Below are positions 18,833 through 27,293 of a stretch of 64,000 nucleotides of DNA, in pieces. The position numbers and the translations under genes were made by a program. The number at the start of each line of letters is the position of its first letter. Positions within the stretch are counted from its first letter, which is position 1. The stretch spans positions 124,001 to 188,000 of the forward strand of contig CAJUIW010000003.1 in assembly GCA_910586895.1 (NCBI GenBank). The letters run 5' to 3'. This stretch comes from an uncultured Muribaculaceae bacterium. GTDB lineage: Bacteria; Bacteroidota; Bacteroidia; Bacteroidales; Muribaculaceae. Under the pieces are notes generated by a model that made no database searches, was not told where the DNA came from, and worked only from the letters and a program-made list of their open reading frames with translations.

Positions 18833-20599
18833 ATGAAAAATATATATAAATACCTGCTAACCGCCGCACTTCTGCCCGCCATGGCATCCTGCCTTGACGA
18901 GACAGTGCCTACGGGAGGCAGCGTTACAGGCGAGCAGGTGGCCAATGCCGACAAAGCCGGTCTGGCCAACGCCGTGGCTCAATACCTCAATACCAACACC
19001 AACCCAGACGAGCAGTGGGACATAGGCTACCCCTCCCTGATGATTCACCGCGACGTAATGACAGCCGACATGCCTGTACGTGATCCCGGATATTACTACT
19101 TCTCCGACTTTGCCGGATGTCTGTATCTTGACGACCGTCAGAGCATGTACGACATGTACAACATGTACTACCAGATAGTGCTCCGCACCAACAAGCTGCT
19201 CGGCGTATGCTCCGATGAAAATGTGGCTGACGCACCACATATCGTGACCGGCACATGCTACCGTGCGCTCTGCTATTTTGACCTGATGCGCCACTGGGAA
19301 TACCGCACCACAGGATTCTCCGGATTGGATGCCGAAGCTGAAAATCTTGGCATCAAAGGTCTGACCGTTCCTATCGTAACAGAGAACACCTCCGAAGCCA
19401 AAAGTTTCAAGAACCCCCGCGCTCCGTTCTACAAAATGTACCGCTTCATTCTCTCTGACCTCAACCGCGCCGAGCGCCTGCTGCCTGACGCCGGTGAACA
19501 GGCGAAGAACCTCGGTTCACGCGGTGTGGTCTACGGTCTGAAAGCCCGCCTGTGGCTCGACATAGCCACCCGCACCCGTCTGCATCCCGATGACCTCACC
19601 GAGATACTTGCTCACGAAAATGAGACTTACGACAGCCCCGAGGATATGGGCGAGGGCTATGCTCTTGACCCAATAGGTATCACTTCTTCAACCGAAGCTT
19701 ATCAGAATGCAGCCCGCTATGCACGTCTGGCCATCAACTGCGGTTACACACCTACCACACGTGAAGAATGGTACAACCCCAAAACAGGCTTCAACTCAGC
19801 TACAAGCGGCTGGATATGGTGCATCATGATGGGTAAAAGCGATCCTATGGTCATGAACAACGACTGGAAAACATGGGTAAGTTTCGTAACTCCCGAAGCT
19901 AACTATGGTGTGTCATCCAACGCATATATGGCGGCTCATATGATTGACGCATCGCTGTACGACCAGATTTCAAACTCCGACTGGCGCAAGGACACATGGG
20001 TAAATCCCGCCGACCTTTCATCGCAGGACGAAAACGTGTTCAAGCAGAAATATCAGTCACACACCAACCTCACATTCAGCGACTGGTGCTCTCTGGCTCC
20101 TCTGACCAGCCTCAAATACCATCCCGGCCAGGGCGAACGCAAGGAAAGCAAGACAGGCAATCAGGTAGACATCCCCCTTATGCGTGTCGAAGAGATGTAT
20201 CTGATTGAGGCCGAGGCACTCGGATTTGCCGAAGGTCTTGCATCCGGCAAGCAGGCTCTTGAATCGTTTGTCAACACCTACCGCTACACAGACGGCTCAT
20301 ACTCATCACCGGCTGCCAATCTTGATGAATTTGCCCGCAATGTCGTGCTCCAGAAGCGTATCGAACTGTGGGGCGAAGGACTCGCCATCTGGGATATAAC
20401 CCGTCTGGAACTCCCGGTAGTGCGCGGCTACAACGGAACAAATCATCCTGTATCGTACCGCTTCAACTCCAACGGACAGGGCACCGTACCGGCCTGGACC
20501 AACATATTCATCTCAATGACCGAACGTGACCAGAACACTGCATGTCTGCCCAATCCGAATCCGGTGCCCTATGTGCAGTCAACACTTTGGTCAGAATAA
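18833..20599 (+). CDS. SusD/RagB family nutrient-binding outer membrane lipoprotein
   Basis: Partner lid of the upstream SusC barrel, binding substrate at the cell surface. It has a lipoprotein signal with lipobox AMASC (Cys about residue 19). The N-terminal TPR-like helices (about 60-260) include MYDMYNMYYQIVLRTNKLL and the region RALCYFDLMRHW, the usual ALRAFxYFDLVR-type SusD signature; the RagB/SusD C-terminal region follows, with RVEEMYLIEAEALG and ELWGEGLAIWDITRL, both typical. The 588 aa length is normal. It starts 31 bases after susC, so it is in the same operon. The ligand cannot be told from sequence. Confidence 0.93.
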   Translation: MKNIYKYLLTAALLPAMASCLDETVPTGGSVTGEQVANADKAGLANAVAQYLNTNTNPDEQWDIGYPSLMIHRDVMTADMPVRDPGYYYFSDFAGCLYLDDRQSMYDMYNMYYQIVLRTNKLLGVCSDENVADAPHIVTGTCYRALCYFDLMRHWEYRTTGFSGLDAEAENLGIKGLTVPIVTENTSEAKSFKNPRAPFYKMYRFILSDLNRAERLLPDAGEQAKNLGSRGVVYGLKARLWLDIATRTRLHPDDLTEILAHENETYDSPEDMGEGYALDPIGITSSTEAYQNAARYARLAINCGYTPTTREEWYNPKTGFNSATSGWIWCIMMGKSDPMVMNNDWKTWVSFVTPEANYGVSSNAYMAAHMIDASLYDQISNSDWRKDTWVNPADLSSQDENVFKQKYQSHTNLTFSDWCSLAPLTSLKYHPGQGERKESKTGNQVDIPLMRVEEMYLIEAEALGFAEGLASGKQALESFVNTYRYTDGSYSSPAANLDEFARNVVLQKRIELWGEGLAIWDITRLELPVVRGYNGTNHPVSYRFNSNGQGTVPAWTNIFISMTERDQNTACLPNPNPVPYVQSTLWSE

Positions 20600-20636
20600 A
20601 GCAAACCGAACATAACAATAAACTGACATTTCAATC

Positions 20637-21635
20637 ATGAAATCATATAAAATAATGGCATTGCTCCCTGCCCTGCTCATGGGCATGGCTTCATGTAGCG
20701 ATGACAACAACTGGACTCCCGGGCCGTCAGATGAAGGGGTGGATCAGGGTGTATTCTTTGACTCTGACTATGACAAGCTCGTTGTCATACTGGCCGATGA
20801 TGCAAAAGAGGTGAACATCACCATGCACCGTACGAAATCGGAAGGTGCTGTCACCGTACCTATCGTTATAGAGGAAGCCGACGCCGGCTATGAGATACCG
20901 GAAAGCGTCACTTTCAATGACGGAGAGCTGACCGCAAACCTGAAAATACGGTGTGAGAATATTCCCACTTCAAAGCAGATGCCGCTGAAGCTGTCCGTAG
21001 GCGAAAACTTCCGCCATACTTACATGTCAGGCAGCTGGAGCTATGCCTCGAATGTCATTGTCAGCGGATGGGTACTCGTAGATGACCAGCCCACACATAA
21101 ATTCATGATCCACAACGGTAACTGGAATTTCCTTTATGAAGATATCGAGCTCCCGTTCTATCAGCTTGAGGGCACCGACCGCTACCGTATCGGAAACTTC
21201 ATGAACTCAGGCGTGGACTTTGAATTTGAGGTCGGCAAGCCAATCAACAATTCATATCCCTACTACTATGCTGCCCATGAACTGCTTTCGCCCAGCCCCG
21301 TGATTTCAATCACTGACTACGGATGGGAGTCATACGGCACAAACGAGTTCGGTGTGTATGACAATGAAGCCGATGATGTCGCCGTATGGCATCTGACCGA
21401 TGCCACAACCGGCGCCGAGACTCCGATCTACAGTTTCTTCTTCGACCATTTTGACGACAGCTCCGTTTACTCCTTCGTAGGTATCGGCACCGATGCCGGA
21501 GGTGTCAACGCCGAAGGCAATCCTTCGACCTACAACTTCGGTTATATCGGAGGTTATGGATATTTCGATGATGGAAACACTACCCCCTTCCTGTTCATCT
21601 ACTGGGAATGGAATGACGATAGCGTAACTGAATAA
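20637..21635 (+). CDS. Putative surface lipoprotein of the SusCD locus
   Basis: A 332-aa protein with a lipoprotein signal peptide and lipobox GMASC (Cys about residue 20), followed by the acidic stretch SDDN, in keeping with an export signal for surface lipoproteins in Bacteroidetes. The N-terminal region (about 35-135) looks like a beta-sandwich module with VNITMHRTKSEGAVTVPIV and IPESVTFNDGEL, as in BACON/Calx-beta or DUF4843-like domains found next to SusD genes. The C-terminal part is rich in aromatic residues and beta strands, and could bind ligand, but I recognise no named domain. It lies 38 bases after susD and 17 before the fibronectin-type lipoprotein, so it is almost certainly an operon member. 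Confidence 0.7.
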   Translation: MKSYKIMALLPALLMGMASCSDDNNWTPGPSDEGVDQGVFFDSDYDKLVVILADDAKEVNITMHRTKSEGAVTVPIVIEEADAGYEIPESVTFNDGELTANLKIRCENIPTSKQMPLKLSVGENFRHTYMSGSWSYASNVIVSGWVLVDDQPTHKFMIHNGNWNFLYEDIELPFYQLEGTDRYRIGNFMNSGVDFEFEVGKPINNSYPYYYAAHELLSPSPVISITDYGWESYGTNEFGVYDNEADDVAVWHLTDATTGAETPIYSFFFDHFDDSSVYSFVGIGTDAGGVNAEGNPSTYNFGYIGGYGYFDDGNTTPFLFIYWEWNDDSVTE

Positions 21636-21651
21636 TCAAGACGTCAAAATT

Positions 21652-22842
21652 ATGAAAAAGATAAATATTTTTGCTTTACTACTGTCAGGAGCCGTGCTTT
21701 GCGGCTCACTGACAGCCTGTAGCGATGACGAGCCTCAGGGTACTCCCGAGGATCCCACTGTAGAGGTGACAAAACAGCGCCCCACATCACTCGCTTTCTC
21801 CTGGCACGCCATTGAAGGTATAAATCAGTACGGCTACGAACTGACCAATCCGGAAGGCGACATTGTGGACACCGGTGTGCTACAGGGTACCTCCATCGAG
21901 TTCAACGACCTGCAGCCCTCCACTACCTATACCCTTACTGTGTGGGCCTATACCCCCGTGCCCGGCAATACCCCCTCAGGTAAGACCGTCATAGAGCAGA
22001 CCACCGGTTCGCAGATAATACTCGGCGCACCGCAGAATCTCACAGCCTCGCTCAATAGCGCCACAGGCAATATCGACGTCACATTCTCTGAAGTGACCGA
22101 TGCCACATATTACCACTATGAACTGGCTGGCGCGACTCAATTAAGCGGCGACTGGACCGAAACCTCAGCAAGCTTCTCAAATCTGGCCACCGGCGAGTAT
22201 GCCCTCTCTGTATGGGCTGACAATGAGGACCCCGACTATGCCCGCTCAGCAGCGGCTATAGTGCGCTTCTCAGTTGACCGCATACAGCTTGCAGCAGTAA
22301 CCGGCCTGACCATTTCACAAGATCTGGACTACTCGGCTGAGACATATATTGACTTCAATGCCGTGGCCAATGCCGACAAGTACCTCTATACCATTACCGG
22401 TACTGAGGATAAGAGCGGTGAATTCACTGAAGTGATGAACAACATTCTGTTGCTCCCGGGCAACTACAGCATTTCGCTCGTAGCCGCTTCAAACGATCCG
22501 CTGTATGCCAACTCTCCCGCAGTGACCCAGGACTTCACCGTCAGCGCTATTCCACTGGCTCAGCCTGACGCCTCAACCTTCAGTTTCACCTACAACAACG
22601 GAACGCTCACCATAAAATGGGCCGCCGTCAAGGGTGCCACCAGCTATGGATATGTACTTTACGACCCCGACTTCAATGAACTCGTACCTTACGATGACAA
22701 TGTAAGCACCAATACCAACAGCCTTACATACACAGGACAGCTGACGGCCGGAAACTATTGCCTTGCCATCTGCTCGTACAGCACAGATCCGTACACTGAG
22801 AGTGACACTGACTGGACCTACTATTACTTCGATATCAACTGA
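21652..22842 (+). CDS. Fibronectin type III-like repeat lipoprotein of the SusCD locus
   Basis: Lipobox LTACSDDE (Cys about residue 24), again with an acidic SDDE after the Cys, expected for surface display. Four beta-sandwich repeats of about 85-95 residues follow: 38-118, 124-210, 213-303 and 306-396. The first has the fibronectin III hallmarks SLAFSWHAIEGINQYGYEL and LQPSTTYTLTVWAY; later copies repeat VTDATYYHYEL, VANADKYLYTI and VKGATSYGYVL. Such chains of modules usually act as spacers or weak binding surfaces that hold ligand near the SusCD pair. No catalytic domain is seen. It is the last gene of the operon, followed by a terminator. Confidence 0.75.
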   Translation: MKKINIFALLLSGAVLCGSLTACSDDEPQGTPEDPTVEVTKQRPTSLAFSWHAIEGINQYGYELTNPEGDIVDTGVLQGTSIEFNDLQPSTTYTLTVWAYTPVPGNTPSGKTVIEQTTGSQIILGAPQNLTASLNSATGNIDVTFSEVTDATYYHYELAGATQLSGDWTETSASFSNLATGEYALSVWADNEDPDYARSAAAIVRFSVDRIQLAAVTGLTISQDLDYSAETYIDFNAVANADKYLYTITGTEDKSGEFTEVMNNILLLPGNYSISLVAASNDPLYANSPAVTQDFTVSAIPLAQPDASTFSFTYNNGTLTIKWAAVKGATSYGYVLYDPDFNELVPYDDNVSTNTNSLTYTGQLTAGNYCLAICSYSTDPYTESDTDWTYYYFDIN

Positions 22843-22873
22843 CCCTGATATCAACATCACCCTATATACTGAC

Positions 22874-22900
22874 GAATCCTGCCCGGCATGGGCAGGATTC
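22874..22900 (+). terminator. Intrinsic terminator of the SusCD operon
   Basis: Perfect 11-bp stem GAATCCTGCCC (22874-22884) with GGGCAGGATTC (22890-22900), loop of 5, followed by GCTGTTTT. Confidence 0.8.
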
Positions 22901-22944
22901 GCTGTTTTATCAGGTTTTGTTGTCTGTAATCGGCGGGAAAATAT

Positions 22945-22952
22945 TATCTTTG
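22945..22952 (+). promoter_or_regulatory. -7 promoter element for guaA
   Basis: TATCTTTG matches the consensus, 37 bases before the guaA ATG. A candidate -33 TTG is at 22920-22922, a spacer of 22. Confidence 0.65.
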
Positions 22953-22988
22953 CATCACAGACACGTAACAATATCTTTTATCACATAG

Positions 22989-24515
22989 ATGCAGCAAAAA
23001 ATCATTATCCTTGACTTCGGTTCACAAACCACGCAGCTTATAGGCCGCCGTGTTCGTGAGCTAAACATGTACTGTGAGATATTGCCTTACAACAAATTCC
23101 CGGCCGACGACCCCTCGGTAATCGGTGTGATACTGTCAGGCTCCCCATTCTCAGTTTACGATGAAAAAGCGTTCCGCACTGACCTTGCAGCCATCAGGGG
23201 CCGCTATCCGGTGCTCGGCATTTGCTACGGCGCCCAGTTTATGTCATACATGCTCGGAGGATCCGTAGAGCCGGCCAACAGCCGCGAATATGGCCGTGCC
23301 ATCCTGGAACATGTCGATGGCACCGACCCTCTTATGAACGGAGTGGAGCCGGGAAGTCAGGTATGGATGAGTCATGGCGACACCATCACTTCCCTGCCCG
23401 AAGGATTCAAGATAATAGCATCGACCGACAAGGTACCCGTGGCAGCCTACCGTGGCGCCGACAACGAGCAGCTCTGGGGCGTGCAGTTCCATCCGGAAGT
23501 GTACCACAGCAAATGCGGCACACAGATTCTGCGCAACTTCGTGGTTGACATCTGCGGCGGCAAGCAGGACTGGAGCGCGGCATCATTCATCGAATCGACA
23601 GTAGCAGAACTGCGTCAGCAGCTTGGCGACGACAAGGTGGTGCTCGGGCTGAGCGGAGGCGTTGACTCCTCAGTAGCCGCAGTGCTCCTCAACCGCGCCA
23701 TAGGCAAGAACCTGACCTGCATATTCGTGGACCACGGAATGCTCCGTAAGGACGAGTTCAAGAACGTGCTGGCCGACTATGAGTGCCTCGGTCTGAACGT
23801 GATTGGCGTTGACGCATCTGAAAAGTTCTTCAGTGAACTTGCCGGAGTGACCGACCCCGAAAAGAAACGCAAAATCATAGGTCGCGGATTTATCGAAGTG
23901 TTCGATGAAGAAGCCCACAAACTCACCGATGTGAAATGGCTCGGCCAGGGCACCATATACCCTGACTGCATTGAGAGCCTTTCCATAACCGGCACCACCA
24001 TCAAGAGCCACCACAACGTAGGCGGCCTGCCGGAAAAGATGAACCTCAAGCTCTGCGAGCCCCTGCGTCTGCTCTTCAAGGACGAGGTACGCGCCGTAGG
24101 ACGTGAGCTCGGCATGCCTGAGCACCTGATAACACGCCATCCCTTCCCGGGTCCCGGTCTGGCCGTGCGCATACTCGGCGACATCACCCCCGAGAAAGTA
24201 CATATACTTCAGGAAGCTGACCATATATTCATCCAGGGGCTCCGTGACCATGGCCTGTATGACCAGGTATGGCAGGCCGGCGTGATACTGCTCCCGGTAC
24301 AGAGCGTAGGTGTAATGGGCGACGAGCGCACATACGAACGTGCTGTGGCTCTGCGCGCCGTCACCTCCACCGACGCCATGACCGCCGACTGGGCACATCT
24401 CCCCTACGATTTCCTGGCCGAGGTATCTAACAAGATCATCAACTCCGTAAAGGGAGTGAACCGCGTCACCTACGACATCTCCTCAAAGCCACCGGCAACC
24501 ATCGAGTGGGAATAA
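22989..24515 (+). CDS. guaA: GMP synthase (glutamine-hydrolysing)
   Basis: Converts XMP to GMP using glutamine-derived ammonia, the last step of guanine nucleotide synthesis. The class I glutamine amidotransferase domain (about residues 1-190) has LDFGSQTTQLIGRRVRE, the nucleophile Cys in GICYGAQFM near 79 and the His in QFHPEVYHS near 169. The ATP-pyrophosphatase domain has the P-loop LGLSGGVDSSVAA near 219-231. The C-terminal dimerisation domain contains RHPFPGPGLAVRILG and ends with KPPATIEWE, the normal C-terminus. Its length of 508 aa is usual. The last codons and the stop are part of a 22-bp sequence repeated 858 bases downstream, so the coding sequence was kept intact by an insertion there. 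Confidence 0.97.
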   Translation: MQQKIIILDFGSQTTQLIGRRVRELNMYCEILPYNKFPADDPSVIGVILSGSPFSVYDEKAFRTDLAAIRGRYPVLGICYGAQFMSYMLGGSVEPANSREYGRAILEHVDGTDPLMNGVEPGSQVWMSHGDTITSLPEGFKIIASTDKVPVAAYRGADNEQLWGVQFHPEVYHSKCGTQILRNFVVDICGGKQDWSAASFIESTVAELRQQLGDDKVVLGLSGGVDSSVAAVLLNRAIGKNLTCIFVDHGMLRKDEFKNVLADYECLGLNVIGVDASEKFFSELAGVTDPEKKRKIIGRGFIEVFDEEAHKLTDVKWLGQGTIYPDCIESLSITGTTIKSHHNVGGLPEKMNLKLCEPLRLLFKDEVRAVGRELGMPEHLITRHPFPGPGLAVRILGDITPEKVHILQEADHIFIQGLRDHGLYDQVWQAGVILLPVQSVGVMGDERTYERAVALRAVTSTDAMTADWAHLPYDFLAEVSNKIINSVKGVNRVTYDISSKPPATIEWE

Positions 24516-24519
24516 CCCG
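24498..24519 (+). repeat. Direct repeat copy 1 at the guaA 3' end (attachment-site-like)
   Basis: The 22 bases from 24498 cover the last four codons and stop of guaA plus a few bases. They recur exactly at 25356-25377. The repeat brackets an AT-richer segment with the HEPN/MNT pair, like the left end of an integrated element. Confidence 0.8.
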
Positions 24520-24549
24520 AAACCGCGATTTTTCCCAGACAACTTATAT

Positions 24550-24590
24550 ACAGTCATTTATATCCGCCCAAAGCGGATGTAAATGACTGT
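24550..24590 (+). terminator. Long hairpin after guaA, possible terminator
   Basis: An 18-bp stem (24550-24567 with 24573-24590) has one G-T wobble and a 5-base loop. There is no T tract after it, so it may stabilise or process RNA instead of ending transcription. It lies inside the repeat-bounded segment. Confidence 0.5.
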
Positions 24591-24655
24591 TGTCAGTTAA
24601 TGGCTCCCAATTATCTGATAAATGTACCGGATTTGGTTGTTATATACAAAAGCGC

Positions 24656-24663
24656 TAACTTTG
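24656..24663 (+). promoter_or_regulatory. Promoter for the MNT/HEPN pair
   Basis: TAACTTTG fits the -7 consensus and TTTG at 24632-24635 is placed 20 bases before it, giving a good full promoter 22 bases before the ATG. Confidence 0.7.
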
Positions 24664-24685
24664 GAATCGATTAAACTATAGAGTT

Positions 24686-24988
24686 ATGCATCTGGTAAAT
24701 GATAACATACAGAAACTATTTGACTTGTGCCGAAAGCACAAGGTCAGAAAGTTATATGCTTTCGGGTCTATCCTCACCCCGAGATTCAACGAGAACAGCG
24801 ATGTGGATATTCTTGTTGACTTCAACTCAGAAATTGATCACAACAACTATGCTGATAATTTTTTTGACTTTTATCATGCCTTGAAATCGTTATTTGGAAG
24901 AGAAGTTGATTTAGTAGATGAGACATCTGTGAAAAATCCGTACTTCAAGGAAGAACTTGAAGAAACAAAACATCTCATCTATGGATAG
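24686..24988 (+). CDS. Minimal nucleotidyltransferase (MNT) antitoxin
   Basis: A 100-aa DNA polymerase beta-like minimal nucleotidyltransferase. The signature G27-S28-x10-D39-V-D41 (AFGSI to SDVDILVDF) is complete, so it should be enzymatically active. In HEPN-MNT toxin-antitoxin modules the MNT protein adenylylates a Tyr of the HEPN ribonuclease and silences it. The HEPN gene overlaps its end by 8 bases, the normal arrangement. The gene is AT-richer than its surroundings and sits between guaA and a copy of the guaA 3' end, so it is probably acquired. Confidence 0.88.
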   Translation: MHLVNDNIQKLFDLCRKHKVRKLYAFGSILTPRFNENSDVDILVDFNSEIDHNNYADNFFDFYHALKSLFGREVDLVDETSVKNPYFKEELEETKHLIYG

Positions 24989-25319
24989 AAAACTACAGAA
25001 ATATCTGTCGGATATTCTTTCTTCGATTTTGGAGATTGAATCTTTTATGGTCGATAGGCCAAAAGAGTATGCAACATTTTGCAATGATATCCTTTTCAGA
25101 CGAGGTGTAGAAAGGAATATCGAGATAATGGGAGAAGCCATGAACCAAGTCCTCAAAATTAATCCAGATATTCCAATCACAGCAGCCCGAAAAGTTGTTG
25201 ACACCCGTAACTTTGTCATTCATGCATACGATTCATTGAAGCCAGATATTCTGTGGGGTATTGTGATAAACCACATGCCGCTTCTGAAAAGTGAAGTCAA
25301 GGCACTCCTGAAAAATTAA
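24981..25319 (+). CDS. HEPN domain ribonuclease toxin (DUF86 family)
   Basis: A 112-aa all-helical DUF86/HEPN protein. The family's catalytic R-x4-H is present as RNFVIH near residue 82, followed by AYD, where the Tyr is the position modified by the MNT partner in characterised modules. It is expected to cut RNA when released. I chose the ATG at 24981 (MDRKLQKYLSD) over the in-frame one at 24957, because it gives the usual start of the family and an 8-base overlap with the MNT gene. A 22-bp repeat of the guaA 3' end begins 37 bases after the stop. Confidence 0.88.
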   Translation: MDRKLQKYLSDILSSILEIESFMVDRPKEYATFCNDILFRRGVERNIEIMGEAMNQVLKINPDIPITAARKVVDTRNFVIHAYDSLKPDILWGIVINHMPLLKSEVKALLKN

Positions 25320-25355
25320 ATTAATCTTTAACTGATACACTTTCACTGTTTCTAC

Positions 25356-25377
25356 ACCATCGAGTGGGAATAACCCG
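25356..25377 (+). repeat. Direct repeat copy 2 of the guaA 3' end
   Basis: Exact copy of 24498-24519. The bases following it lead to a strong terminator, suggesting this junction is the original downstream context of guaA. Confidence 0.8.
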
Positions 25378-25406
25378 CATCAGCACTCCCGCACAATAAC
25401 CGCATC

Positions 25407-25444
25407 AGCACGCCGGTCCAGCATGGCCGGTGTGCTTTTTTTTT
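25407..25444 (+). terminator. Intrinsic terminator, probably the ancestral guaA terminator
   Basis: AGCACGCCGG (25407-25416) pairs with CCGGTGTGCT (25427-25436) with one G-T pair and is followed by nine T. Confidence 0.8.
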
Positions 25445-25510
25445 GCAGCATATCAAATGATTTACTGCCAATAAAAGATTCCTGAGGTTTGCCGCTTCAA
25501 AATAAATATG

Positions 25511-25518
25511 TATCTTTA
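25511..25518 (+). promoter_or_regulatory. -7 promoter element for the sulfatase gene
   Basis: TATCTTTA differs from the consensus only in its last base and lies 42 bases before the ATG. Confidence 0.45.
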
Positions 25519-25559
25519 CCCGAAATTTATTCCAATCATTTATACATTACCTTAATACA

Positions 25560-27143
25560 ATGAAATTATCTCCTATCATTCCGACCGGCGCGGCTCTGAC
25601 CGCCGCAATAGGTACGGTAATTCCGGCTACTGCTGCAAAACAACAGCCGGCCAAGGAACAGAAGCCACTGAACATAGTGTACATCATGACGGACGACCAT
25701 ACCGAACAGATGATGAGCTGCTATGACACCAGATATATTGACACCCCCAATCTCGACCGTATAGCCCGTGACGGCGTCCGCTTTACAAACAGCTATGTAG
25801 CCAACTCGCTAAGCGGCCCCTCGCGCGCCTGCATGATAACCGGCAAGCACAGCCATGCCAACGGATATACCGACAATGAAAGCGGCAAACCGTTTGACGG
25901 CTCGCAGCCCACATTCCCGAAATATCTGCAGAAAGCCGGCTATGAGACAGCTCTCTTCGGCAAGTGGCACCTGATAAGCACCCCGACAGGATTCGACACA
26001 TGGCGTGTGGTTCCCGGTCAGGGCGACTATTACAACCCCACATTCATAAATCAGGACGGCTCCAGGTCAATAGAACATGGCTATCTTACCAACCTTATCA
26101 CAGACATGAGCCTTGACTGGCTTGAGAACCGCAAGGATAAGGACAAACCCTTCTGCCTGATGATCCATCACAAGGCCATACACCGCGACTGGCTCGCCGA
26201 TACATGCGACCTTGAAGAATTCGAGGACAAGGAATACGTGCTTCCGGCCAACTACTTTGACAATTACGAAGGACGTCAGGCCGCAGCCGAGCAGGAAATG
26301 TCGATAATCAAGGACATGGACCTCGTGTATGACCTCAAGATGAAACGTGAAGGCGTGACAACACCGCTGAGCGGCGCTTACGATTCATTCCTGAGCCGCA
26401 TGGACTCGGCACAACGCGCACGCTACGAAGCCTTCTATCAGCCCATCATCGACAAGTTCTATGCCGATTCACTCCAGGGCGAGGATCTGGCCCGCTGGAA
26501 ATTCGAACGCTACATGCGCGACTATTCCAAGGTGGTGCGCAGCCTTGACCGCAACGTAGGCCGCGTTCTTGACTATCTGCGTGACCATGACATGCTTGAC
26601 AACACCCTCGTAATCTACACCTCTGACCAGGGCTTCTACATGGGCGAACACGGATGGTTTGACAAGCGCTTCATGTACGAGGAATCATTCCGCACTCCGC
26701 TCGTCATGCTTCTCCCCAAAGGACTTGATGCCCGCGGCGACATCCCCCAGATGGTACAGAACATTGACTACGCCCCCACATTCCTTGAGATAGCCGGCGT
26801 GGAGAAGCCGAAGGATATGCACGGTGAATCGCTCCTGCCTCTGCTTCGCGGCGAAAAGCCCAAGGACTGGCGCAAATCGCTCTACTACCACTACTACGAG
26901 TATCCGGCCGAACACATGGTGAAACGCCACTACGGAGTGCGTGACGACCGCTACAAGCTGATCCACTTCTACAACGACATTGACCAGTGGGAACTCTATG
27001 ACCTTAAGGAAGATCCCTCGGAAATGCACAACATCTACGGCAAACCCGGCACTGAGAAAGTGACCCGCCGCATGATGAAGGTGCTGAAAGAGAATCAGGA
27101 GAAATATGACGATCCTATCCGATTCAAATATCCCATCAAATAA
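25560..27143 (+). CDS. Secreted S1 family sulfatase
   Basis: Removes sulfate from host or dietary glycans. A signal peptide (about residues 1-27) is followed by the sulfatase fold: MTDDHTEQMM supplies the first metal Asp pair, and SLSGPSRACMITGK near 83-96 holds the S-x-P-S-R motif, whose Ser would be turned to formylglycine by an anaerobic sulfatase-maturating enzyme, which is not encoded in this window. GKWHL near 137, an active-site motif, and TSDQGFYMGEHGWFDKRFMYEE near 354-375 are intact. Overall style is close to S1_11 enzymes acting on N-acetylglucosamine-6-sulfate, so mucin or heparan sulfate is a plausible target, but this is an inference. It is monocistronic. Confidence 0.9.
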   Translation: MKLSPIIPTGAALTAAIGTVIPATAAKQQPAKEQKPLNIVYIMTDDHTEQMMSCYDTRYIDTPNLDRIARDGVRFTNSYVANSLSGPSRACMITGKHSHANGYTDNESGKPFDGSQPTFPKYLQKAGYETALFGKWHLISTPTGFDTWRVVPGQGDYYNPTFINQDGSRSIEHGYLTNLITDMSLDWLENRKDKDKPFCLMIHHKAIHRDWLADTCDLEEFEDKEYVLPANYFDNYEGRQAAAEQEMSIIKDMDLVYDLKMKREGVTTPLSGAYDSFLSRMDSAQRARYEAFYQPIIDKFYADSLQGEDLARWKFERYMRDYSKVVRSLDRNVGRVLDYLRDHDMLDNTLVIYTSDQGFYMGEHGWFDKRFMYEESFRTPLVMLLPKGLDARGDIPQMVQNIDYAPTFLEIAGVEKPKDMHGESLLPLLRGEKPKDWRKSLYYHYYEYPAEHMVKRHYGVRDDRYKLIHFYNDIDQWELYDLKEDPSEMHNIYGKPGTEKVTRRMMKVLKENQEKYDDPIRFKYPIK

Positions 27144-27151
27144 CATGCACA

Positions 27152-27185
27152 GCGGGCGCGGCCTTATTAAGCCGCGCCCGCGTTT
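27152..27185 (+). terminator. Intrinsic terminator after the sulfatase gene
   Basis: An 11-bp GC stem (27152-27162 with 27171-27181) is followed by GTTTTG. Confidence 0.8.
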
Positions 27186-27201
27186 TGTTATGTTACAAAT
27201 A

Positions 27202-27231
27202 TTGCACGAACCATATATTTTAGTATCTTTG
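27202..27231 (+). promoter_or_regulatory. Promoter of the methylmalonyl-CoA operon
   Basis: TTG at 27202-27204 and TATCTTTG at 27224-27231 are separated by 19 bases, a textbook Bacteroidetes sigma-ABfr promoter. The mce ATG is 63 bases further on. Confidence 0.75.
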
Positions 27232-27293
27232 CACCATATAAGCTTGACTTATTAGCCAATTAATCAAATAATAAACATAAAACAACCATTATC

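Noticed and set aside
23670..24398. Minus-strand open frame of 242 codons inside guaA
   Set aside because: Mirror of a highly conserved enzyme with biased codons; no start site or domain supports it.
24550..24590. Purine or other riboswitch after guaA
   Set aside because: It is a simple long hairpin with a five-base loop and no conserved multi-helix layout.
24957..24980. Upstream start for the HEPN toxin
   Set aside because: It adds eight residues not typical of the family and would lie deeper in the MNT gene; the ATG at 24981 fits the usual overlap.
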